The translations under genes and the position numbers were made by a program. Shown here in pieces: positions 33,887 to 43,960 of a DNA stretch of 64,000 nucleotides (within the stretch, counting starts at the first letter, position 1; each line of letters opens with the position of its first letter). The stretch covers positions 62,001-126,000 of the forward strand of contig QQUJ01000023.1 of the NCBI GenBank assembly GCA_008501635.1, given 5' to 3'. The stretch comes from Pseudomonadota bacterium (GTDB lineage Bacteria > Pseudomonadota > Gammaproteobacteria > QQUJ01). The notes under the pieces are model-generated. The model saw only the letters and a list, made by a program, of their open reading frames with translations. It had not been told where the DNA came from and ran no database searches.

Positions 33887-34705
33887 ATGAGCCCCCAGGA
33901 CACGGATAGCAACCCTGCCGGGGCCGCCCCGGAGCCCGAACTGATCCGGTTCGCAGAAGACCTCGCGGATGCCGCCCGGCCGGTGGCGTTGCGCTATTTC
34001 CGCAATCCCCTGGAGGTGGAGCACAAAGCCGACGCATCGCCGGTTACCATTGCCGATCGGACGGTCGAATCGACCATGCGCGAGATGATCACCGCCCGCT
34101 ACCCGCACCACGGCATCCTCGGTGAGGAACATGGCGGGAGCAACTTGGAGGGTGCGGAAACCTGGGTGCTGGATCCCATCGATGGCACCCAGAGCTTCAT
34201 CACCGGCATGCCGACTTTCGGCACCCTGATCGCCCTGCTGCAACATGGCCGGCCGGTGATCGGCATCGTCGACATGCCGGCCCTGGGCGAGCGTTGGGCG
34301 GGGGCATCGAGCCGGGCGACCACGCTGAACGGGCGGCCCTGTCGCACGCGCGCCTGCCGTGAACTCCGCCAGGCCAGCGTCTACGCCACTTCGGTCGACA
34401 TCTTCACCCCCGAGGAACTCGATGCGCTGAACACCGTCACCGCCCGCGCCGCCCTGCGCCGCTTCGGCGGTGACTGCTACAGCTACGCGCTGCTTGCTGC
34501 GGGATACGTGGACGCCGTGATGGAGTCCTCCCTGAAACCCTACGATTACCTTCCCCTGGTGCCCATCATCGAAGGCGCAGGCGGTGTGATAACGGACTGG
34601 ACGGGGGCAGCGCTGCATCTGCGTTCCGACGGGCGCGTGATAGCCGCGGCCACTCCGGAACTGCACGCAGAGCTACTCTCGACGCTACCCGAAGCGTTCA
34701 GATAA
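33887..34705 (+). CDS. Inositol-monophosphatase-family phosphatase (HisN-like)
   Basis: 272 residues with the lithium-sensitive phosphatase motifs: GILGEEHGG (metal-binding Glu pair), WVLDPIDGTQSFITGMPTFG (DPIDGT) and PYDYLPLVPIIEGAGGVITDW (second motif with Asp). Members hydrolyse inositol, histidinol, nucleotide 3'-phosphate or fructose-1,6-bisphosphate esters. The early LRYFRNPLEVEHKADASPVT resembles HisN-type histidinol-phosphatases. It is divergent from an ABC operon that carries a DeoR-type regulator, so it may dephosphorylate the imported compound rather than serve histidine synthesis. Confidence 0.88.
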   Translation: MSPQDTDSNPAGAAPEPELIRFAEDLADAARPVALRYFRNPLEVEHKADASPVTIADRTVESTMREMITARYPHHGILGEEHGGSNLEGAETWVLDPIDGTQSFITGMPTFGTLIALLQHGRPVIGIVDMPALGERWAGASSRATTLNGRPCRTRACRELRQASVYATSVDIFTPEELDALNTVTARAALRRFGGDCYSYALLAAGYVDAVMESSLKPYDYLPLVPIIEGAGGVITDWTGAALHLRSDGRVIAAATPELHAELLSTLPEAFR

Positions 34706-34848
34706 GGTGTCGATGCACCGCCGGACGGCCATCACCCGCATGGTCTTCGCTCCGATCGGAACCGCCTCGCTTCCCGCGTTGACCGGCGAGCGGAACCTTT
34801 GTAGCCGTAGACACGTGGTGCTCATTCGCTACTGAGAATAGGAAACGC

Positions 34849-34872
34849 AAAAAAGCCCGCCGGAAGGCGGGC
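34849..34872 (-). terminator. Rho-independent terminator of the tRNA-Met gene
   Basis: On the minus strand GCCCGCC, loop TTCC, GGCGGGC is followed by six T. It begins 13 bases beyond the CCA end of the tRNA, as expected for a single-tRNA transcript. Confidence 0.92.
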
Positions 34873-34884
34873 CTGGAGGTCATC

Positions 34885-34961
34885 TGGTGGCTATGCCCTG
34901 ACTCGAACAGGGGACCCCATCATTATGAGTGATGTGCTCTAACCAACTGAGCTACATAGCC
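34885..34961 (-). tRNA. tRNA-Met (anticodon CAT), elongator type
   Basis: 77 bases including an encoded CCA. The acceptor stem GGCTATG pairs with CATAGCC, including the first base pair, which excludes the initiator. The D arm is AGCTCAGTTGGTTAGAGC, the anticodon loop CTCATAA, and the T arm contains GTTCGAGTC. The D and anticodon arms match the enterobacterial elongator methionine tRNA almost base for base. It would be the substrate for TmcA, also in this window, unless it is lysidinylated to an isoleucine tRNA, which the sequence does not suggest. Confidence 0.95.
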
Positions 34962-35221
34962 ATTTTGCTCGGCTTCGGCAGCTAACCGAAAGAGACCGCG
35001 TATTTTCATGCCCGCATCATCCTGTGTCAAGGCAAGCTCCAGTTTCAATTATGGGTTGACCTTGAGGCTTGTACTGGTACCGTTACCCCAATCATCCACC
35101 TTTATCCGGTGTGTTGTTTCCCGCCTTCGTCATCGCACAGCATCGGAATGGCTGATCGCGTTTCATTTTTTTAGTTAAAACAAGAACGATTTTGATTGTT
35201 GCTCTGCATAAGGAAGTAAGG

Positions 35222-37834
35222 ATGCTTTCCACGTTACGAAGCCGCTTCCGGCGTGTCGTGTTTGTCGCGTGCGCGGTACTGGCCGGAACCGCGCCGCACC
35301 ATGCCGCGGCGAGTGTGGTGTTCGGAAGCGACCGCGACTACCCTCCCTTTGAGTACCTCGACAGCGATGGCATACCCCGTGGTTTCAATGTCGATCTGAT
35401 CCGCGCCGTTGGCGAGGCGGGCGGCTTTGAGATCGCCATAAAACTCGGGCCCTGGGCGGAGATCCGCCGCGCCTTTGAGACCGAAAAAACCGTCCATATC
35501 GCCGACATGACCCGCTCGCGCGAACGCGAGATACGCCTCGATTTCGCCACACCGTTCGCCATCATCACTGACCAGCTTTTTGCGCGCAAAGGCGAGAGCG
35601 CTCGCTGCGACCCCGCCAGACTCGACGGCACGCGCGTACTGGTTCAGGACAGCGCCAGCACGCAAGAGTATCTTGCCACGCGCTTCCCTGGCGTGATCAC
35701 GCTGCCCGTTCCCTCGGCACCCGATGCAATCCGGCAGCTGCAGGCCGGCAACGGTGACTGCGCGATTGTCACCAACCTGATCAGTCAGTATCTGATCACC
35801 CGCCAGCAGATCAGGAACGTGGTCCCGGTCGGTCGCCCCTTCATGCCCCGCGAATACGGTTTTGCCGTCCTCAAGGGCAATACGGCGCTGCTTGACCGGG
35901 TCAACAGCGGACTCAAGAAGGTGCTCGAATCCGGTGAATACGCAACCATTTATCAGAAGTGGTTTACGCCGAAACGTGTCACACCGCGAACCGCGGGCGA
36001 GCTTGTCCGCGATGCACTGCCGATTGCCGGGCCCATCGCCGCGGCTCTGCTCCTGACCGGTTTCTGGGTCATCTCTCTGCGTCGCCTGGTGCGCTCGCGC
36101 ACCTTTGATCTACGGGAAGAGCTGGCGCGCCGTGAAACCGCGGAACAGGAGGCTCGCACCAGCCACGAGCAGTTCAATCAACTGGCGAACAATGTCGATG
36201 AGGTGCTGTGGATCAAGGATCAGCGCAGCGGCGCCAAGCTTTATGTGAGTCCCGCCTACGAGCGGATCTGGGAACTGTCCCGTGAAGACCTCTACCGCGA
36301 TCCGCTCGATTTCCTGCGCCGGGTCCATCCCGAGGATTACGATCGCGTCAAGGTCGCGCAGGCCAGCCGTCCGACCGAACACTATAACGAGGAGTATCGC
36401 ATCGTCAGACCGGATGGTTCGCTGCGCTGGGTTGTCTCGCGCGGCTATCCCATATGCGACGAGCAGGGCGAGCCCTATCAGATGGTCGGCATCACGCGCG
36501 ATATTACCGAGCGCAAGATGGCCGAAGAGCGCATCGAGTGGCTGGCAACCCGCGATGCGCTGACCGAACTGCCCAACCGCTATCTGCTCGGCGATCGTCT
36601 CAAACAATCGATCGCCCACGCCCAGCGCGAAGAGTTGCGCCTCGCGGTACTGTTTATCGACCTCGATCGATTCAAACGCATCAACGATTCGTTGGGACAC
36701 ACCGTGGGCGACGAGCTGCTGCGGGAAGTCGCTACGCGTTTGAACAAAGGTCTGCGTGCCGACGATTCGTTGGCGCGCATCGGCGGCGACGAGTTTGTGC
36801 TGGTGCTGCGCGGCATCCAAGAAGCCGAGGAGATACTGCCGGTCGTTACCAAGATCATCAGCTCACTCGCACAACCCTTTGCCATCGACGCCCATCAGCT
36901 CAACATCTCCTGCAGCGTGGGGATCAGCATTTTCCCCGACGACGCGACCACCAGCGCGGAGCTGCTGCGTTGCGCCGATACCGCCATGTACCACGCCAAA
37001 ACCAAGGGTCGAAACGACTTCTGTTTCTACGCCGCGGAGATGAACAGTCTGGCTGTCGAACGTTTGCGTCTGGAGGGCGAACTGCGTCGGGCGCTGGCGG
37101 ACAATGAGTTCGAACTCTTCTACCAACCCATCGTCGCCGTGAGCAGTGGCCAGATCGTCGCCTGCGAGGCCCTGATCCGCTGGCGTCATCCGGTGCGCGG
37201 CATGGTGGCGCCCGATCGCTTTATCGAGGTGGCCGAGGAGATGGGACTGATCCCGCGCATCGGTGCCTGGGTTATCGAAAGCGCCTGCCTGCAACGCAAG
37301 CGTTGGTCCCGGTTGGGGTATCCGCTGCGCATGTGCGTCAACGTCTCGGCGCTGCAACTCAACCCCGGGTTATTGAAGACGATTTCGGACCTCGATTGCC
37401 CAATGACACCCGAAAGTCCCTGGTTGGAACTGGAACTGACCGAAAGCGTTCTGATCGAGAACCGCGAAGAGAACATCGAGTTGCTGCGCGAACTCAAGGC
37501 GCTGGGCGTCTCGCTTTCCATCGACGATTTCGGAACCGGGTACTCCTCGCTGAGTTATCTCAAAGGTTTCCCAGTTGAGACACTGAAGATCGACCGCAGT
37601 TTTATTGCCGACCTGGAGAGTGATGAGGGCAGCCTCGCCATCATCAACGCGGTGGCGAGCATCGCCAAGACGCTGAATCTGCGATTGATCGCCGAGGGCG
37701 TGGAGAACGAAGCGCAATTGGTTCAGGTGCGCCGCACCGGCTGCGACGAGTACCAGGGCTATCTGTTTCAACGCCCCTTGCCCGCCGAGGAACTGAGCGC
37801 TCTACTGCAGGCGCAACAGCCGGTCAGACATTGA
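35222..37834 (+). CDS. Periplasmic-binding-domain / PAS / GGDEF / EAL cyclic-di-GMP protein
   Basis: 870 residues, start at MLSTLRSR behind AAGGAAGTAAGG. A signal sequence precedes a SBP_bac_3-type periplasmic sensor (about 30-255, [17 protein letters not shown]). A membrane segment lies near 266-288, a PAS domain near 315-435, then GGDEF (intact GGDEF at 521-525 with RADD inhibitory site five residues before) and EAL (CEALIRW with EAL at 649-651, and [17 protein letters not shown]). Both synthase and phosphodiesterase sites look intact, so direction of activity is undetermined. The periplasmic domain resembles amino-acid-binding proteins, suggesting an external polar amino acid as signal. 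Its 3' end overlaps ychF convergently by 11 bases. Confidence 0.92.
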   Translation: MLSTLRSRFRRVVFVACAVLAGTAPHHAAASVVFGSDRDYPPFEYLDSDGIPRGFNVDLIRAVGEAGGFEIAIKLGPWAEIRRAFETEKTVHIADMTRSREREIRLDFATPFAIITDQLFARKGESARCDPARLDGTRVLVQDSASTQEYLATRFPGVITLPVPSAPDAIRQLQAGNGDCAIVTNLISQYLITRQQIRNVVPVGRPFMPREYGFAVLKGNTALLDRVNSGLKKVLESGEYATIYQKWFTPKRVTPRTAGELVRDALPIAGPIAAALLLTGFWVISLRRLVRSRTFDLREELARRETAEQEARTSHEQFNQLANNVDEVLWIKDQRSGAKLYVSPAYERIWELSREDLYRDPLDFLRRVHPEDYDRVKVAQASRPTEHYNEEYRIVRPDGSLRWVVSRGYPICDEQGEPYQMVGITRDITERKMAEERIEWLATRDALTELPNRYLLGDRLKQSIAHAQREELRLAVLFIDLDRFKRINDSLGHTVGDELLREVATRLNKGLRADDSLARIGGDEFVLVLRGIQEAEEILPVVTKIISSLAQPFAIDAHQLNISCSVGISIFPDDATTSAELLRCADTAMYHAKTKGRNDFCFYAAEMNSLAVERLRLEGELRRALADNEFELFYQPIVAVSSGQIVACEALIRWRHPVRGMVAPDRFIEVAEEMGLIPRIGAWVIESACLQRKRWSRLGYPLRMCVNVSALQLNPGLLKTISDLDCPMTPESPWLELELTESVLIENREENIELLRELKALGVSLSIDDFGTGYSSLSYLKGFPVETLKIDRSFIADLESDEGSLAIINAVASIAKTLNLRLIAEGVENEAQLVQVRRTGCDEYQGYLFQRPLPAEELSALLQAQQPVRH

Positions 37835-38918
37835 AGCGGAAGTGGATGACATCGCCGTCCTGGACGATGTACTCCTTGCCCTCCAGGCGCCATTTACCCG
37901 CCTCTTTGGCCCCTTGTTCGCCTCGGCAGGCAATGAAATCATCGTAGGCGATCACTTCGGCGCGGATAAAACCCTTCTGAAAATCGGTGTGGATCACCGC
38001 GGCCGCCTCGGGCGCCGTGGCGCCGATGCGAACGGTCCAGGCGCGCACCTCCTTCTCGCCCGCGGTGAAATAGGTCTGCAACCCCAGCAGGCGATAACCC
38101 ACGTGCACCACGCGATCCAACCCGGCTTCCTCAAGACCCATTTCGGCGAGAAACTCCGCCTTGTCGGCCTCTTCGAGTTGCGCGATCTCGGCCTCCATCG
38201 CGGCGCAGAACGGCACCACTTCGGAACCGTCGGTAGCGGCGATTGCGAACACGGCATCGAGGTGAGGATTGTTCTCGAATCCGTCCTCGGTCACGTTGGC
38301 GAGGTACATCGTCGGTTTGATCGTCAGGAAATGGAGATCGCGGATCAGCAGGAGTTGCTCTTTGGACAGCTCCATGGCCCGCACCGGACGGCCTTCGTTC
38401 AAGTGTGCCTCGATCTTGATCAACAGCTCCCGGCGTGCGATGGCTTCTTTATCACCGCCCGCCTTGGTCGCCTTGCGTGCGCGCTCGACCGCCTTCTCCA
38501 CGGTCGCAAGATCGGCCAATGCCAGCTCCGTATTGATCACCTCGATATCCGAGGCCGGATTGATACGACCGGAGACATGCGTCACATCATCGTCCTCGAA
38601 GCAACGCACCACATGAGCGATGGCGTCAGTCTCGCGGATATTGGCCAGGAACTGGTTGCCCAACCCCTCACCCTTTGAAGCACCTGCCACCAGACCGGCG
38701 ATATCGACAAACTGCATGGTGGTGGGAACCACTCGCTGCGGCTTGACGATTGCCGCCAACGCGTCCTGGCGCGCATCGCGCAACGGCACCACCCCCACGT
38801 TGGGTTCAATGGTGCAGAACGGGTAGTTCTCGGCCGCGATGGCGGCCCTGGTGAGCGCGTTGAACAGTGTGGATTTACCCACGTTGGGCAATCCAACGAT
38901 GCCGCATCTGAATCCCAT
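37824..38918 (-). CDS. ychF: Ribosome-binding ATPase YchF (Obg family)
   Basis: 364 residues, the usual length. P-loop [17 protein letters not shown] at the N-terminus, G2/G3 region [13 protein letters not shown] and [17 protein letters not shown], and a C-terminal TGS domain ending [11 protein letters not shown]. The NxxE-type specificity motif (YLANVTEDG) is characteristic of YchF, which prefers ATP to GTP. It binds ribosomes and is a conserved negative regulator of oxidative-stress responses. It stands divergent from the membrane methyltransferase-like gene at 38999 and is not followed by pth here, as it often is in other genomes. Confidence 0.96.
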   Translation of the reverse strand: MGFRCGIVGLPNVGKSTLFNALTRAAIAAENYPFCTIEPNVGVVPLRDARQDALAAIVKPQRVVPTTMQFVDIAGLVAGASKGEGLGNQFLANIRETDAIAHVVRCFEDDDVTHVSGRINPASDIEVINTELALADLATVEKAVERARKATKAGGDKEAIARRELLIKIEAHLNEGRPVRAMELSKEQLLLIRDLHFLTIKPTMYLANVTEDGFENNPHLDAVFAIAATDGSEVVPFCAAMEAEIAQLEEADKAEFLAEMGLEEAGLDRVVHVGYRLLGLQTYFTAGEKEVRAWTVRIGATAPEAAAVIHTDFQKGFIRAEVIAYDDFIACRGEQGAKEAGKWRLEGKEYIVQDGDVIHFRFNV

Positions 38919-38998
38919 GGAGAGGTACCTGGCGTAAAATGAGTGCTCATTGTATGGATTGGCACAAAGAGCGCAACGCTCATACGCCGAGCGCTACA

Positions 38999-39685
38999 AT
39001 GGTCCTGGACATGGAACTCACCGCACTTCAGATAATCGTCCTGATACTCGCCTGGGCAGGCTATGGGCTGCTGCATTCACTGCTGGCGACCCTCGCTCTC
39101 AAGCGCCGGGCTGCCAGCCGCTGGCCATGGGCACCGCGTGTTTACCGCCTGGCCTTCAATGGCCTCGCCGTCGTTCTGCTCGCACCGCCGCTCTATCTCA
39201 TGCATCGCTGGCAGGGGACTCCGCTCTGGCAATGGACCGGCGTGAGCTTGTGGGTTGCCAACTCCCTGGCCGTCCTTGCTTTGGTCGGCTTTGTATTGAC
39301 ATTGAAAGACTATGACACCGCGGAGTTTCTGGGCACCCGGCAATGGCGCGGTTCTGAACGACGGGTCGAGGATCAGGAAAGCTTGCACATATCGCATCTT
39401 CACCGCTATGTGCGCCACCCCTGGTACTTTCTGGCATTGGTACTTATCTGGACGCGCCAGATGGATGGCGCATTCCTGGTCAGTGCGCTCTGCATCACCG
39501 CGTACTTCATCGTTGGCTCCCGATTCGAGGAGCACAAGCTGATCCAATACCACGGCGATGCTTACCGGGAATATATGCAACGAGTACCCGGCATAGTGCC
39601 CATGCCAGGCCGGTTTTTGTCAACGCGGGAAGCCAGAATTCTGACAAAAAAATACCGGGACACATCGGGCCCCGGTACCGAGTAA
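38999..39685 (+). CDS. Isoprenylcysteine-methyltransferase/NnrU-like integral membrane protein
   Basis: About 228 residues from MVLDMELTALQ; MELTALQ four codons later is an alternative start and neither has a strong ribosome binding site. There are about six membrane segments. The C-terminal half contains HLHRYVRHPWYFLALVLIW and FEEHKLIQYHGDAYREYMQRVPGIVP, the RHPxY and E-x-x-L-x-x-x-x-G-x-x-Y-x-x-Y motifs of the ICMT/PEMT-like membrane methyltransferases (phospholipid- or isoprenyl-methylating). SAM binding is therefore likely; the substrate is unknown. Confidence 0.8.
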   Translation: MVLDMELTALQIIVLILAWAGYGLLHSLLATLALKRRAASRWPWAPRVYRLAFNGLAVVLLAPPLYLMHRWQGTPLWQWTGVSLWVANSLAVLALVGFVLTLKDYDTAEFLGTRQWRGSERRVEDQESLHISHLHRYVRHPWYFLALVLIWTRQMDGAFLVSALCITAYFIVGSRFEEHKLIQYHGDAYREYMQRVPGIVPMPGRFLSTREARILTKKYRDTSGPGTE

Positions 39686-39781
39686 CAGCTTTTCATTTAT
39701 TATTATGTATGTACGCCCTTCGATTGCACGGAGCGCGTAACCCCCCTCCTCCTCCATTTTGTCTGGAGTGTTCTGTGTCTT

Positions 39782-39847
39782 TTAAACGATAAAAATCAGG
39801 TTGCTGACCACAACCGCTACGACTGTGACCACGAACAGTTTGAACAT
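39782..39847 (-). CDS. Putative 21-residue single-pass membrane protein
   Basis: On the minus strand a GCGGAGGAAG Shine-Dalgarno lies two bases before the ATG of a 21-codon frame reading M-F-K-L-F then almost uninterrupted Val/Thr/Ala to a hydrophobic end (V-S-N-L-I-F-I-V) and TAA. One lysine followed by about 17 hydrophobic residues is the form of small membrane proteins that modulate larger complexes. An AT-rich tract with possible promoter elements lies upstream. It lies alone between two genes in a stretch of about 480 bases, so it could be a free-standing small protein. I know no family for it. Confidence 0.55.
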   Translation of the reverse strand: MFKLFVVTVVAVVVSNLIFIV

Positions 39848-39922
39848 CACTTCCTCCGCAAGCCGTAAACTACTTTTGGTTTAATTAGGTAACTATCGGC
39901 ACGCGGCGGATTCCCTTCCACC

Positions 39923-39950
39923 AACTGCATCCCATTACGGGGTTGCAGTT
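39923..39950. repeat. Stem-loop upstream of the small membrane ORF
   Basis: AACTGCATCCC and GGGGTTGCAGTT pair with one mismatch around ATTAC. It is within the gene-free stretch 39686-40162. On the minus strand it lies upstream of the small ORF and downstream of the DUF484-GGDEF cyclase gene, so it could be a terminator lacking a T-tract or a leader structure. The rest of the stretch shows only a short GCTGCC/GGCAGC hairpin near 39986. Confidence 0.45.
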
Positions 39951-40162
39951 ACATAGTCGTCGTGATGCGAACGGCGCGACTCCATGCTGCCTGGGGGCAG
40001 CCTCCCTGGTTTTATTGTAATACCCCTACTTGAGTACATATTATTTGCAGGTAACGCGCGACGCTACCCGTTGACGTTTGAGTTGTCAACCCCTTTTTCA
40101 ACGCTGTGCCGACTGACCGTGGTAAAAACCACTGCGGCTTTGCGCCATGCTTACACCGCGCA

Positions 40163-41257
40163 TCAGACGGCAACGCTCGCTCTCACTACTCGATTGCGCC
40201 CCCCATCCTTGGCCTCGTACAACGCGTTGTCCGCGGTCTCAATCAGTTTCTGTCCCAGCATTTGCGGAAGCGGATCGCCGTCCGCCACACCGGCAACCCC
40301 TATGGAAAGGGTAACCCGAAACGGATCATGATCCGGATGGTTGAAGGTCTCCTGTTCCACGGCGGAGCGTATCCGTTCGGCAATGATTACCGCCTCCTCC
40401 GTCGCCGTGCCCGGCAAAACCGCGACGAACTCCTCACCTCCGTAACGGGCCAGAATGTCGACGTTACGAAGATGCGCTTTGATGATCCTGGCCACACCCT
40501 GCAGCACATAGTCGCCCACGGTATGCCCGTAAGTGTCGTTGACTCGTTTGAAGTGATCGATATCGAGAAAAAGACACGCCAATGCATGGTGTTCCCGTTC
40601 CACCCTGCGCAGCTCTTCTTCGTATCGCTGATCGAAATAGCGGCGGTTCGCAACCGAGGTGAGGGTATCGGTCAACCCCACCAGTTTAAGTCGTTCATGG
40701 TTCAGCGCGTTCTCCAGACAAACCGCAACCACTGCGCCAAAATGCGCCAGAAAATCGGTGAAGTGAGTGCCCCGATAGCGATCGACATCTTCGCTGCCGA
40801 GGTTGATGCTGCCGATTATCCTCCCATCGCGCACCAGCGGCAGCAGCGCGGTACTTCGCGGTTGCCGCAGTGGCGAAGGAAACAATCGAGCGGACAACTC
40901 GGGTGCGCAACCACTCAAGGCAGGTTCGCGCTTTTCGTTGAACAAGGCTTCGATAACCTCGGCCACGTCGACGAACAGCAACTGCGGAAGTTCTGCGGGC
41001 TTGACGCCCAGATGTTGAAGCAAATGGCGAATCTCGTGATCGCCGTCCAACAATACCAGAGTGATGACCTCGAGCTTGAATTTGACACGCGTCTCATGCA
41101 CCAGCATCAACAATAATTCGTAGAGCGAATTGATGCCGAGAAGCCGCAACTCCTGCGCCTGAAAACGTCGCATGCGCTCTTCATTCTCTTCGGCCCAGCG
41201 CATCAGCACTTTAAGCCTTCTATGCAGAGCGCGATTTTCCGCTTCCAGATCCTTCAT
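40163..41257 (-). CDS. DUF484-GGDEF diguanylate cyclase
   Basis: 364 residues, start at MKDLEAENRAL; a TTG six codons upstream is possible. The N-terminal coiled coil and GAF-like DUF484 domain (about 1-195) contain LYELLLMLVHETRVKF and IGSINLGSEDVDRY. The GGDEF domain has DTLTSVANRRYFDQRYEEEL, FLDIDHFKRVND and an intact GGEEF, with RNVD five residues before it (RxxD inhibitory site). There is no membrane segment, so it is a soluble cytoplasmic cyclase. The combination of DUF484 with GGDEF is common in gammaproteobacteria. The neighbour upstream is the Lon-family protease; the 130-base gap implies separate control. Confidence 0.9.
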   Translation of the reverse strand: MKDLEAENRALHRRLKVLMRWAEENEERMRRFQAQELRLLGINSLYELLLMLVHETRVKFKLEVITLVLLDGDHEIRHLLQHLGVKPAELPQLLFVDVAEVIEALFNEKREPALSGCAPELSARLFPSPLRQPRSTALLPLVRDGRIIGSINLGSEDVDRYRGTHFTDFLAHFGAVVAVCLENALNHERLKLVGLTDTLTSVANRRYFDQRYEEELRRVEREHHALACLFLDIDHFKRVNDTYGHTVGDYVLQGVARIIKAHLRNVDILARYGGEEFVAVLPGTATEEAVIIAERIRSAVEQETFNHPDHDPFRVTLSIGVAGVADGDPLPQMLGQKLIETADNALYEAKDGGRNRVVRASVAV

Positions 41258-41387
41258 CTTTGTGATCTCGCGCAATCTGTGTCCCCGGCAACGGCAGGCA
41301 AGTCCCGCGCTATCGCCCGCTCAACTTTGCGCAACCGCCGCAGGCGAACGTGACCCAGCCATCGCTGTTCCAGTTTCCTCGGTTGCA

Positions 41388-43802
41388 TCAAGCTGTGGAG
41401 TCCAATCCGTCAGCGCCCTCCTTGCTGTGTTCGCTGAACGAACGACGGATCTCAGCGAATTGATACAGTCGTTCAGAAACGCGCGCATTGATGCTGCCCT
41501 GCGGATAGTACTCACCATCGCGCTGCACTCCCGCTTCCACGCCGGTCAATATCTCAATCGCCTCATCGACATTGCGAACCGAGTGGACGTGGAACCGCCC
41601 GGCGGCCGCAGCTTCGACGATATCCTCGCGCAACATCAGGTGTTGGACATTGTACTCCGGTACCAACACGCCTTGACGCCCCGTCAGGCCACGCGCTTTA
41701 CAGAGATCGAAAAAACCCTCGATCTTTTCGTTGACGCCGCCGATTGCCTGCACCACACCGTGTTGGTTCACCGACCCTGTCACCGCCAAGCATTGCCTGA
41801 TCGGCGCCTGCGCCAATACGGAAAGCAGCGCGCACAGCTCCGCCACGGAAGCACTATCGCCCTCCACATACCCGTAATTCTGTTCGAAAACGACCGTCGC
41901 CGACAGCGACAGCGGGTTCTCACTGGCATAACGTGACGCGAGATAGGCTGAAAGAATCATCACCCCCTTGGAGTGCAGTGCACCACCCAGTTCCACCTCG
42001 CGTTCAATGTCGATGACCTCGCCTTCGCCAAGGCGCACGGTTGCAGTGATTCGCGACGGTTGCCCGAATCTGTGCGCTCCCAATTCGAGCACTGACAGGC
42101 CGTTGATCTGTCCAATCATTTCACCATCGGTGTCGATCAACACCAGGTTCCGACGCATCGCTTCGATCAACCGATCGGGAACCCGGTTGGCGCGATAGGT
42201 CTGCTCGCTGATCGCACGACGCACATCGTCAATACGAACCACTTCCTGCTTCGCCTGCCCGGCCCAGTAATTCGCTTCACGCATCAGATCCGCCATACTG
42301 CGCATATGCGTCGAGAGCTGGGTGGCATCCGCCGCCAAGCGCGCCGCCTGCTCGATGACGCGCCCCACGGCAAGCCGATCAAAATGACGCAACCCCTCCT
42401 TGCGTACCAGGGTGCTGATCAGACGTGCGTAGAGGAGGTCACTCTCGTCGTTTCGCTCGATGCGGTCTTCAAAATCCGCCGCTACCTTGAAGAGTTCATT
42501 GAAGTCTGGATCATACTCACACAGCAGGTAATAGAGCAGGCGCTCGCCGATCAGCACCACTTTGACATTGAGCGGAATGGGCTGCGGTTCGAGACCTGCC
42601 GTCGCGACCAGACTCAGCGCCTGCCCAAGCGACTCGATGCACACTTGACTGGCCCGTAACGCGCGCTTCAATCCCGCCCATGCGAACGGTTGACTCAGTA
42701 TCTTATGCGCGTCGAGCACCAGATAACCGCCGTTGGCACGATGCAGGGCTCCCGCACGAATCAAAGTGAAATCGGTGATCAGCGCTCCCATCTGGGCAAT
42801 GTGTTCAACACGGCCCACCAGATTTTGATAGGTAGGGTGGTCTTCGAAAACAACGGGTGCGCCCCGTTCTACCGCACCATTGTCCACTATGAGATTTACG
42901 GTATAGCGTCGAGCCCACTCTGTAGCCGATGACCCGGAAGCGATTATCTCTTCACCGTCCGATTTCTGAAACTCGTTCAAATGCTCGAGCACATCACGCT
43001 GCAGATCATCCAGATAGCGTTGCACATCGGGCAGGTCGACATAATGTTCGTGAATCTCCGCCATCTGGCAGCCGACCGCTTCCAGGGCGATTTGCTCGTT
43101 CAACAAACGCACCTTCTCCCGCGTTTCACGCCGCCAACGCGGGATCTCACGCAACAGTTTCTCCAGCTTCACTTCAAGCTTTTCACGCTCTGCCTGCAAG
43201 CGATTCAACTCCTCCTCGGGCAGTTCAGCCACCTTTTCAGGTGCCAGAACCTCACCATCTCGTAAAGGCGCGAAAAGGAACCCGGCGGGCATACGAATCA
43301 ATCCCAATCCGTGTGTTGCCGCCTCGCTGCCCAACTCCTCGAAAGCCTGCTCCTGACGGTGCTTGAGTTCCTCATCCATAGAGCGGATGGCTTTCTGATA
43401 TTCATCGCTCTCGAAGGCGGCCGGGATAACCGACTTGAGTTCCTCCAGCAGTTGCTCCATATCCGTCTTGAACCGATGCCCCCTGCCTGCGGGCAGTGTC
43501 AGAACACGCGGTTGCCGGGGATTCTGGAAGTTGTTGACATAGCACCAATCCGGCGGTCGCTGCTGATGGGTCGCCTGCAGTTCCAGGTACTGGCGTACCG
43601 CTGTCTGTTTTCCGGTTCCAGGCGGCCCAAGAACGTAGAGGTTGTAACCTTCAGAGCGCATCCCGATACCGAACTGCAGTGCCGCCAATGCCCGCCCCTG
43701 TCCAATAATGCCATCCAACGCGGCGAGTTCCGCCGTGGTGTCAAACTTGAACTTCGCGGAATCGCAGCGTCGATAAAGCTCAGCGGCATCGAGTAGGGGC
43801 AC
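41388..43802 (-). CDS. Lon-family ATP-dependent protease (AAA, LonC/YcbZ-like)
   Basis: About 804 residues from a GTG at VPLLDAAELYRRCD, with AAAGAGA upstream; longer starts reach 43880. The N-terminal region begins FKFDTTAELAALDGIIGQGRALAALQFG. A P-loop GPPGTGKQTAVRQYL lies near residue 57. A long helical insert (170-300) is followed by an AAA region with GGYLVLDAHKIL, and a C-terminal Lon peptidase domain with catalytic Ser in EGDSASVAELC near 652 and Lys in GGVNEKIEGFF near 695. This is the LonC-like group (AAA with substrate-binding insert, no LAN domain), similar to E. coli YcbZ. It may degrade proteins in stress. It is divergent from the DUF4197 gene. Confidence 0.9.
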   Translation of the reverse strand: MPLLDAAELYRRCDSAKFKFDTTAELAALDGIIGQGRALAALQFGIGMRSEGYNLYVLGPPGTGKQTAVRQYLELQATHQQRPPDWCYVNNFQNPRQPRVLTLPAGRGHRFKTDMEQLLEELKSVIPAAFESDEYQKAIRSMDEELKHRQEQAFEELGSEAATHGLGLIRMPAGFLFAPLRDGEVLAPEKVAELPEEELNRLQAEREKLEVKLEKLLREIPRWRRETREKVRLLNEQIALEAVGCQMAEIHEHYVDLPDVQRYLDDLQRDVLEHLNEFQKSDGEEIIASGSSATEWARRYTVNLIVDNGAVERGAPVVFEDHPTYQNLVGRVEHIAQMGALITDFTLIRAGALHRANGGYLVLDAHKILSQPFAWAGLKRALRASQVCIESLGQALSLVATAGLEPQPIPLNVKVVLIGERLLYYLLCEYDPDFNELFKVAADFEDRIERNDESDLLYARLISTLVRKEGLRHFDRLAVGRVIEQAARLAADATQLSTHMRSMADLMREANYWAGQAKQEVVRIDDVRRAISEQTYRANRVPDRLIEAMRRNLVLIDTDGEMIGQINGLSVLELGAHRFGQPSRITATVRLGEGEVIDIEREVELGGALHSKGVMILSAYLASRYASENPLSLSATVVFEQNYGYVEGDSASVAELCALLSVLAQAPIRQCLAVTGSVNQHGVVQAIGGVNEKIEGFFDLCKARGLTGRQGVLVPEYNVQHLMLREDIVEAAAAGRFHVHSVRNVDEAIEILTGVEAGVQRDGEYYPQGSINARVSERLYQFAEIRRSFSEHSKEGADGLDSTA

Positions 43803-43960
43803 GGATCGCGTCTCTTTTTGTAAAAGCGGTGAGAGTGAACGCCGATGATACACGAACCCATCTATCAGGAGCGTCCCCACGCAATAGCGCAGCCCTGCAG
43901 AGATACGCTGCGCAATTCACGCTATTATTTCGGTTCTGGCCTATTCCCGAGAGATCCCCC

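Noticed and set aside
41321-41518. Small frame near the end of the Lon-family gene
   Set aside because: Overlaps the 3' end of the protease gene in another frame and has no ribosome binding site.
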